Below are positions 57,696 through 64,000 of a stretch of DNA of 64,000 nt, in pieces. Where the stretch lies: positions 1 through 64,000 of the forward strand of contig NZ_JADMKB010000105.1 of the NCBI RefSeq assembly GCF_018780075.1. The letters run 5' to 3'. The translations under genes were made by a program, and so were the position numbers. Origin of the DNA: Hydrogenophaga sp. GTDB lineage: Bacteria; Pseudomonadota; Gammaproteobacteria; Burkholderiales; Burkholderiaceae_C. The first letter of the stretch is position 1. Every line of letters starts with the position of its first letter. The notes beneath the pieces are model-generated. The model saw only the letters and a program-made list of their open reading frames with translations, was not told the DNA's origin and searched no databases.

Positions 57696-58460
57696 ATGAG
57701 CGACATCCTCGTCCACACCGAAGCCGGCGTCACCACGCTCACCTTCAACCGCCCCGACAAGAAGAACTCCATCACCGCGGCCATGTACGGCGCGCTGGCC
57801 GATGCGCTGGCCGCGGCCGAGGTCGACCCGGCCGTGCGCGTGGTGGTGTTCCAGGGCAACGAAACCACCTTCAGCGCCGGCAACGACATCGGCGATTTCC
57901 TCAACAACCCGCCCGCCACCGAGGACTCGCCGGTGTTCCGCTTCCTGCGCGGCATCGCGCAGTTCCGCAAGCCGGTGCTGGCAGCGGTGTGCGGCCCGGC
58001 CGTGGGCATCGGCACCACGCTGCTGCTGCATTGCGACCTGGTCTACGCGGGCGACAACGCCGCCTTCTCCATGCCCTTCGTCAACCTGGGCCTGTGCCCC
58101 GAAGCGGCGTCGAGCCTGCTGGTGCCGCAGATGATGGGTTACCACCGCGCCGCCGAGGCGCTGCTGCTGGGCGAGCCTTTCATGGCCGAGGCCGCGCTCG
58201 AAGTGGGCCTGGTCAACCGCGTGCTGGCGCCGAGCGAGACCACGGTCTACGCCCAGGCCGTGGCGCGCCGCCTCGCCGCCAAGCCGCTGGCCTCGCTGAT
58301 CGAGACCAAGCGCCTGATGAAGAAGGGCAATGCCGCACAGGTCATGGCGGCCATGGCGGAAGAGGGCGCGAGCTTCGGCCGCATGCTCGGCGAGCCGGCG
58401 GCGAAGGAAGCCTTCGGCGCTTTCATGGAGCGCCGCAAGCCGGATTTCTCTGGCCTCTGA
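57696..58460 (+). CDS. Enoyl-CoA hydratase/isomerase
   Basis: VTTLTFNRPDKKNSITAAMYGALADAL...ETTFSAGNDIGDFL...AAVCGPAVGIGTTLLLHCDLVYAGDNAAFSMPFVNLGLCPEAASSLL. Confidence 0.95.
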   Translation: MSDILVHTEAGVTTLTFNRPDKKNSITAAMYGALADALAAAEVDPAVRVVVFQGNETTFSAGNDIGDFLNNPPATEDSPVFRFLRGIAQFRKPVLAAVCGPAVGIGTTLLLHCDLVYAGDNAAFSMPFVNLGLCPEAASSLLVPQMMGYHRAAEALLLGEPFMAEAALEVGLVNRVLAPSETTVYAQAVARRLAAKPLASLIETKRLMKKGNAAQVMAAMAEEGASFGRMLGEPAAKEAFGAFMERRKPDFSGL

Positions 58461-58481
58461 ACCCGGCCGCCGGGCTCGGGT

Positions 58482-60029
58482 TCAGGCGCCCACCCGGCCC
58501 AGCTGCGTGGCCAGCCCCTGGATCAGCGTGGCGGTTTCCTGCGCGGAGCCGGCCACGCCATAGACGAGGTTGTCGGGGCGAACCAGGGCCGCCACGCACT
58601 GGTGGCGCTGGAACCAGGCCTCGGCCACCCCATCCAGCTCCTGCGCGTCGCGGCTGCCCAATGCCACCGTGCGCAACCACGGCGGCGTGGGCACCCCGCC
58701 GGTGAGGGCGAGCGACGGCGCCAGCACGCAGCGCCAGCCGTTGCCTGCCACCGCGTCCATGCGCTGGGCATGCTCCCCGGCGGCGAGCCACGGCTGAGGG
58801 AACAGGCTGCCGCGCGCGGCATGGGTCTGGGGGGCCAGCAGGCCGGTCTCCAGCGCGGGCAGGATGTCCTGGCGCGGCGTGTCCTGGACCACGCCGTCGC
58901 AGGCCGCCAGCAGCTGGGCGTCGCGCGCGCGGGCCTTCACCGGGTCGCGCTCGCAGATCACCGAACCCACGTGTTTGATGCGGCTGGTCAGCTCGCGCAC
59001 ATGGGCCTTGCGCTCGGCGCCGTAGCTGTCGAGCAGCGCCTCGGCGTGCGCGCCCGTGACCTCGCCGCGCAACACGGCGGCCAGCTTCCAGGCCAGGTTG
59101 CTCACGTCGCGCACGCCCTGGCACATGCCCTGCCCCAGGAAGGGCGGCTGCATGTGCGCCGCGTCGCCCGCAAGGAACACCCGCCCTTGGCGCCAGTCCC
59201 GCGCCACCAGCGCGTGGAAGCGGTAGCTCGACTGGCGCCACAGCGTGCCGTCCTCGGGCGTGAGCCAGCGCGCGAGCAGCTTCCAGGTGGCCTCCGGGGT
59301 GGCGGCCTGCTTCGGGTCTTCGCCGGGCTTGAGCGAGATCTCCCAGCGGCGGTGGTTCTTCGGGCCGATCACCATCGTGCACGGCCGCTCGGGCTCGCAG
59401 TACTGCACGCTCACCTGGGGCAGTTTGGCCAGCCCGCGTTGATTCACCCGCACGTCCACCACCAGCCAGGGCTCGTCGAAATCGAGGTCGTCGAGGGGCA
59501 TGTCGAGCTGGGTGCGCACCCCGCTGGAGCCGCCGTCGCAGGCGATGGCGTAACGCGCGCGCACGGTCTTGTCGGCACCCGGTGCCGAACGGATCGACAG
59601 TTCGACGCCCTCAGCGTCCTGCGTCAGACCCGTCATCTCCACGCCCAGCTCCACCACCACGTTGGGCAGTTGGGCCACGCGCTCGCGCAGGATGCGCTCG
59701 ACCTCTGGCTGGGTGAACACCATCGAGGGCGTGTGGCCCTGCGGGTAGGGCGGCGCCACCATCGTCATGCGGCGGATCAGCTGGCCGTCCACGCCGAAGT
59801 ACTCGGAGGGCGTGAAAGGCTCGCAGAACGGCAGCACCGCGTCGGCCACGCCCAGCTGCTGGAACACCCGCATGATCTCGTGGTCCAGCGCGATGGCGCG
59901 CGGGATCTCGTAGACCTCGGTGAGGCGGTCGCACACGTGCACGCTCAGGCCTGCCTGACCGAGCAGGCCGGCCGCCACCACCCCAGAGGGTCCATAGCCC
60001 ACGATCGCCACATCGAACAAGCGTTCCAT
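58482..60029 (-). CDS. FAD-dependent aromatic hydroxylase (MhpA-like 3-(3-hydroxyphenyl)propionate hydroxylase family)
   Basis: MERLFDVAIVGYGPSGVVAAGLLGQAGLSVHVCDRL...GRVFLAGDAAHMQPPFLGQGMCQGVRDVSNLAWKLAAVL. Confidence 0.92.
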   Translation of the reverse strand: MERLFDVAIVGYGPSGVVAAGLLGQAGLSVHVCDRLTEVYEIPRAIALDHEIMRVFQQLGVADAVLPFCEPFTPSEYFGVDGQLIRRMTMVAPPYPQGHTPSMVFTQPEVERILRERVAQLPNVVVELGVEMTGLTQDAEGVELSIRSAPGADKTVRARYAIACDGGSSGVRTQLDMPLDDLDFDEPWLVVDVRVNQRGLAKLPQVSVQYCEPERPCTMVIGPKNHRRWEISLKPGEDPKQAATPEATWKLLARWLTPEDGTLWRQSSYRFHALVARDWRQGRVFLAGDAAHMQPPFLGQGMCQGVRDVSNLAWKLAAVLRGEVTGAHAEALLDSYGAERKAHVRELTSRIKHVGSVICERDPVKARARDAQLLAACDGVVQDTPRQDILPALETGLLAPQTHAARGSLFPQPWLAAGEHAQRMDAVAGNGWRCVLAPSLALTGGVPTPPWLRTVALGSRDAQELDGVAEAWFQRHQCVAALVRPDNLVYGVAGSAQETATLIQGLATQLGRVGA

Positions 60030-60031
60030 GC

Positions 60032-60898
60032 TCACGTCCGCTCATTGACGATGGGGTTGACCAAGGTGCCGATGCGCTCGATCTCCACCTCGAAGCTGTC
60101 GCCGGCCTTCATCCACACCGGTGGCGTGCGCGCCTGGCCCACGCCGGCGGGCGTGCCCATCACGATCACGTCGCCCGGCGCCAGCGTGAGCACGTCGGCC
60201 AGCAACGCGATGGTTTCCGCGACGCTGAAGATCATGTCGCTGGTGTTCGCGTCCTGCATCACCTGGCCGTTGAGGCGGCCCTGGATCTTCAGGCCCTTCG
60301 CACCGGGCGGCAGCTCGTCGGCCGTCACCAGCACCGGGCCGAAGCCGCCGGTGCCGTCGAAGTTCTTACCGATGGTCCACTGCGGTGTGCGCTTCTGGTA
60401 GTCGCGCACGCTCATGTCGTTGAAGCAGCTGTAGCCGAACACGTAGGGCAGCGCGTCGGCCTCTTTTGTGTGACGGGGCACGCGCCGGCCGATCACCACC
60501 GCGAGTTCTGCTTCGTAGTCGAACTTCGACGACACGGTGGGCACCACGCCGGCGTCGTTGTGCGCGATCAGCGAGGACGCGCCACGGAAGAAGAACCACG
60601 GGTAGTCGGGCTTCTCGCGCCCGCCTTCCTTGGCGTGGTCGAAGTAGTTGAGGCCCAGGCACACGGTCTTGCCGGGTTCGGGCACCAGGGGGGCGAGCAT
60701 CGCGCTGGCAAGCGGCTGTCGCTCGAAATGTCCGGCCAGCGCGGCGCCTGCAGCGGCGTGCAGGTCCACGCCGGCCTGGAGGGCCTCGCGCAGGTCGCTG
60801 GGCACCTGGGGCTGGGCGTCGTTGAGGTCGATCAGGTCGGTGCCGTCAACCACGGCGAGGCGGGGCGCGCCTTGGCGCAGGTAGGTGGTGAATTTCAT
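60032..60898 (-). CDS. Fumarylacetoacetate hydrolase family protein
   Basis: VCLGLNYFDHAKEGGREKPDYPWFFFRGASSLI...FDYEAELAVVIGRRVPR...GYSCFNDMSVRDYQKRTPQWTIGKNFDGTGGFGP. Confidence 0.94.
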   Translation of the reverse strand: MKFTTYLRQGAPRLAVVDGTDLIDLNDAQPQVPSDLREALQAGVDLHAAAGAALAGHFERQPLASAMLAPLVPEPGKTVCLGLNYFDHAKEGGREKPDYPWFFFRGASSLIAHNDAGVVPTVSSKFDYEAELAVVIGRRVPRHTKEADALPYVFGYSCFNDMSVRDYQKRTPQWTIGKNFDGTGGFGPVLVTADELPPGAKGLKIQGRLNGQVMQDANTSDMIFSVAETIALLADVLTLAPGDVIVMGTPAGVGQARTPPVWMKAGDSFEVEIERIGTLVNPIVNERT

Positions 60899-60925
60899 GG
60901 TGCGGGTTGCTTTCAGGGAACGGAT

Positions 60926-61831
60926 TCAGGGAGCGGGCACGAACAGCACACGGCGCTGCGCTGCCTTCAAGGTGGGACCAGGCGGTGGCGAGATGCCCCA
61001 CTGGTCGACCCGGCCGGGCGGCCACGCCCAGTCGGCGGGGCCACGCGGCCGGTAGCTTTCGTCGACCTGCTCGACCTCGGCCGTGTACTCGATGACGACG
61101 CCGAAGGGGTCGATGAAGTAGTTGAAGAGGTTGTTGCCCGGGCCGTGGCGCCCGGGGCCCCACTGAATGGGGTGGCCTGCGTCCTTCATGCGGCCGCCGC
61201 CGCGCATCACCGAGTCGGCGTCGGGCATCAGGAAAGCGATGTGGTTGAGCGCGTCGTTGTCGCTCACGCCCACGGCCAGCGTGTGGTGGTCGTGGTTGCA
61301 GTTCATGAAGGCGATGGCCACGGTGCGGTCGGCCAGCGAGAAGCCCAGCGCCTCGGTCAGGAAGCGCTGCGTGTCGTCCACCGCGTGGCTGTTGAGCACC
61401 ACGTGCGTGAGGCGCTGCGGCCGGTCGCGCTGCGGGCCGAGATCGGGCTGGCGAGCGTCGCCGTGCACCACCTGGAACATCCGGCCATGGGGGTCGCGCA
61501 ACGTGAGGCCTGTGCCACCGGCCGGGTTCCTCGTGAGCGGGCCGACGGGCGAGACGATCTGGCCGCCCGCGCGCGGCACGGCCTCGGCCACCGCCTGCAG
61601 CGCCTGGGCGCTGCGCGCGCGCAAGGTCACCTGCCGGATTTGCGGCACCGGCCCACCGGCGTAGAGCGCCAGCAGGTGGTGGTCGCTGCCGGTGCCGCGC
61701 AGGTAGAGCGCGTGCTCGCTGCGGTGTGCCACGTCGAGGCGCCACACCTCGGTGTAGAAGGTTTCGGCCTGTGCGAGGTCGGGCACGTTGAGCGCCACGC
61801 TGCGCACCGCTTCGATCCAGGGGGAACTCAT
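60926..61831 (-). CDS. VOC-family extradiol ring-cleavage dioxygenase-like protein
   Basis: Two glyoxalase-like modules; candidate ligands in RLTHVVLNSHAV, LNHIAFLMPD, YFIDPFGVVIEYTAEVEQ. Confidence 0.88.
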   Translation of the reverse strand: MSSPWIEAVRSVALNVPDLAQAETFYTEVWRLDVAHRSEHALYLRGTGSDHHLLALYAGGPVPQIRQVTLRARSAQALQAVAEAVPRAGGQIVSPVGPLTRNPAGGTGLTLRDPHGRMFQVVHGDARQPDLGPQRDRPQRLTHVVLNSHAVDDTQRFLTEALGFSLADRTVAIAFMNCNHDHHTLAVGVSDNDALNHIAFLMPDADSVMRGGGRMKDAGHPIQWGPGRHGPGNNLFNYFIDPFGVVIEYTAEVEQVDESYRPRGPADWAWPPGRVDQWGISPPPGPTLKAAQRRVLFVPAP

Positions 61832-62859
61832 GGGGTGATCGCTTTCTGCAGGCCGAGGAAACGCTCGGCGTTGTGTTGCACCAGGCGCGCAACGGTGTCG
61901 GCGTCGAAGCCGGCTGTCTCGATGCGCTGCACCGGGGTGTGGTCGTGGAAGTTGAAGGGGTAGTCCGTGCCCACCATCAGCTGTGTGTCGCCGAAGCTGG
62001 CCACCAGGTGGCGCAGCGTCGGCGTATCGAACACCAGCGTGTCGTAGAACAGACGGCGCGCCTGCTCGGCCGGGGCTTGCTGCACCGCATCGCGCAGCGC
62101 CGGGAACACGCCCCAGCCCTGCTGCAGGCGCGGCAGCAGCGAGGCCAGGGTGCCGCCGCCGTGGCTGAAGGCGATGCGCAGTTTGGGCCGGCGCACCAGC
62201 AGGTTGGTGGTGATCACGGACGCGGCCGCCAGGCCCACGTCACCGGGGTAGCCCAGCACCTGCTGCAGCGGCGGAGGCCCCACCAGGCGCTCCATGCCGG
62301 CGGGCCGGATGGCGTGCACGAACACCGCCGCGTCCAGCGCCTCGCACGCCTCGAAGAAGGGGTCGAACTGTGGCGCGCCGATGGGCACGCCGTTGATGTT
62401 GCTGCCCACCTCCACGCCGGGAAAACCAAGCACCTTGACCACGTGCTCCAGTTCGCGGATCGCCAGGTCCATGTCCTGCATCGGCACCGCGCCCAGCCCC
62501 GCAAGGTGACCGGCGCCGTCGACCACCATGCCCGCGATCTGGTCATTGAGGAAACGCAGCAGCTGTTGCGCGTCGGCCGGCGCCATCCAGTGCGACAGCA
62601 GCTCGGGCATGGGCGACATCACCTGCAGCGCCAGGCCCATGCCGGGCAGATCTTCCAGGCGCTTGGCAGGGTCCCAGCACTTGTCGGATACCGTGCGGTA
62701 GTTCTTGCCCGCGATCGTCACGTGGCGGTGGCAGGGCTGCGCCGGTGCCATCGACGGCCAGTCGGCCGGCAGGCTGCGGCCGATGTAGGCGGGAAAGTTC
62801 TCCGGCACGACGTGCGCGTGCACGTCGATGCCGCAGGTGCAGGGGGCCAGCGTCGCCAC
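61828..62859 (-). CDS. Amidohydrolase-family protein (aminocarboxymuconate-semialdehyde decarboxylase-like)
   Basis: IDVHAHVVPENFPAYIG...ALDAAVFVHAIRPAGMERL...LRIAFSHGGGTLASLLPRL...LMVGTDYPFNFHD. Confidence 0.9.
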   Translation of the reverse strand: MATLAPCTCGIDVHAHVVPENFPAYIGRSLPADWPSMAPAQPCHRHVTIAGKNYRTVSDKCWDPAKRLEDLPGMGLALQVMSPMPELLSHWMAPADAQQLLRFLNDQIAGMVVDGAGHLAGLGAVPMQDMDLAIRELEHVVKVLGFPGVEVGSNINGVPIGAPQFDPFFEACEALDAAVFVHAIRPAGMERLVGPPPLQQVLGYPGDVGLAAASVITTNLLVRRPKLRIAFSHGGGTLASLLPRLQQGWGVFPALRDAVQQAPAEQARRLFYDTLVFDTPTLRHLVASFGDTQLMVGTDYPFNFHDHTPVQRIETAGFDADTVARLVQHNAERFLGLQKAITP

Positions 62860-62865
62860 GCGCGA

Positions 62866-63837
62866 TCACTCCGCCGTGATGCCCAGGGTCTTGACGACCT
62901 CGCGCCAGCGCTCGTGCTCACCGCGCATGAAGGCCTCGAACTCCGCCACCGACATCTTCTGCTCGGCCAGCGAGCCCAGGGCCTGCATGCGTTGCACGAC
63001 CTCGGGCTGGCGCAACACAGTTTCCAGATCGCGGTTCACGCGCGCGATCACCTCGGGCGGCGTGCCGGCCGGTGCGAACACGCCGTTCCAGCCGGTGTAC
63101 TCGAAGCCGGGGAAGGTTTCGGCGAGTGACGGCACCGTGGGCATGTCGGCCTGGCGCTGCGCGGTGCTCGTCGCCAGCGCGCGCACCTGGCCGCTCTTGA
63201 TGAACGCGGTGAGCGCGGCATCGGGCAGGCAGACGAGCTGGATGCGGCCACCGATCAGATCCTGGATCGCCTCGGAGCCCTTGGTGTACGAAACGTGGTT
63301 GAACTTGCCGCCGGCCTTGCCGGCCACGCTGTCGGCCAGCATGCCGGAGAAGGTCTTCGGCCCCTCGGTGCCCATGGTCACCGTGCCCGGCTGCGCCTTC
63401 GCGGCGGCCAGGGCCTGCGCCAGGTCCTTGAACGGGGACGCGGCGGTGGTGGCGATCACGAAGGGGCTGCGGCCGACCAGGCGCACCGGGGCGAAGTCTT
63501 TCACCGGGTCGTAGGGCAGGGTCTTGAAGGTGAAGGCGTTGGTCACCATGGCCGCCGTGGTCGCGTAATAAAAGGTGTAGCCGTCGGGCGCCGAGCGTGC
63601 CGCCGCCTGGGCTCCGATCACGTTCTGGCCGCCCGGCCGGTTCTCGATCACCACGCCCGGGGTCCACAGGCGCGCCAGCTGCTCGCCGACGAATCGCGCC
63701 AGGATGTCGGGACCCGCGCCTGCGGGCTGCGAGAGGATGAATTTCACCGGGCGCTGCGGCCAGGCCGGGGTCTGTGCCAGCAGCGGGCTGGCGAAAGGCA
63801 GCAGCACGGCTGCGCGGGCAAAGTCTCGGCGTTGCAT
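62866..63837 (-). CDS. Bug/TctC-type tripartite tricarboxylate transporter substrate-binding protein
   Basis: AWPQRPVKFILSQPAGAGPDILARFVGEQLARLWTPGVVIENRPGGQNVIGAQAAARSAPDGYTFYYATTAAMVTN. Confidence 0.95.
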   Translation of the reverse strand: MQRRDFARAAVLLPFASPLLAQTPAWPQRPVKFILSQPAGAGPDILARFVGEQLARLWTPGVVIENRPGGQNVIGAQAAARSAPDGYTFYYATTAAMVTNAFTFKTLPYDPVKDFAPVRLVGRSPFVIATTAASPFKDLAQALAAAKAQPGTVTMGTEGPKTFSGMLADSVAGKAGGKFNHVSYTKGSEAIQDLIGGRIQLVCLPDAALTAFIKSGQVRALATSTAQRQADMPTVPSLAETFPGFEYTGWNGVFAPAGTPPEVIARVNRDLETVLRQPEVVQRMQALGSLAEQKMSVAEFEAFMRGEHERWREVVKTLGITAE

Positions 63838-63945
63838 GGTTTGTCTCCTGTAAAGATGCGGTGCCGTGCGTGCGGCGCCGTCGTGGTTGAGGCGAATGCA
63901 AGGCGGATGCTAGGCAGCGGCGGCCAATCTGACCAGACGATCTCG

Positions 63946-63962
63946 TGGATTCATAGAATCCA
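63946..63962. promoter_or_regulatory. Inverted repeat at the divergent LysR promoter, candidate LysR operator
   Basis: TGGATTC-ATA-GAATCCA, 7-bp arms, directly upstream of the LysR start. Confidence 0.5.
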
Positions 63963-63966
63963 TGGC

Positions 63967-64000
63967 ATGGATATCCGAAATGTCGACCTGAACCTGCTCG
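63967..64000 (+). CDS. LysR-family regulator N-terminus (truncated by window end)
   Basis: MDIRNVDLNLL..., divergent from the aromatic catabolic operon. Confidence 0.75.
   Translation, partial: MDIRNVDLNLL

Overview
High-GC chromosomal window that looks like a betaproteobacterium of the Comamonadaceae type (my inference from gene content; no search run). It carries about 50 genes. I saw no rRNA, tRNA, CRISPR array, prophage or transposase. Most of the window is metabolic: fatty-acid beta-oxidation, PHA and wax-ester storage lipids, an IcmF-type fused acyl-CoA mutase with PPK2, a TRAP transporter, arginase, argB-slmA, and an aromatic meta-cleavage-like operon. The most interesting region is about 22.78-27.18 kb. 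It holds a CqsA/LqsA-type alpha-hydroxyketone autoinducer synthase gene, convergent to a coupled response regulator and CqsS-like histidine kinase, with a quorum-sensing-type LuxR regulator on the outer edge. Two almost identical lux-box-like palindromes (CTGTCAA-NN-TTGACAG) bracket the cluster, one upstream of the synthase and one in the kinase/luxR divergent region. This suggests a quorum-sensing circuit combining Cqs/Lqs and LuxR logic. Other points of interest are: a dispersed intergenic multi-hairpin repeat family (8-10 copies), a CsoR-family repressor with an atypical cysteine pattern beside a persulfide dioxygenase-rhodanese fusion with a candidate operator, a 16-bp perfect palindrome upstream of ppk2-icmF, a Marinobacter-type fatty acyl-CoA reductase together with a WS/DGAT, and a TRAP large permease with a repetitive Ala/Pro/Glu insert.
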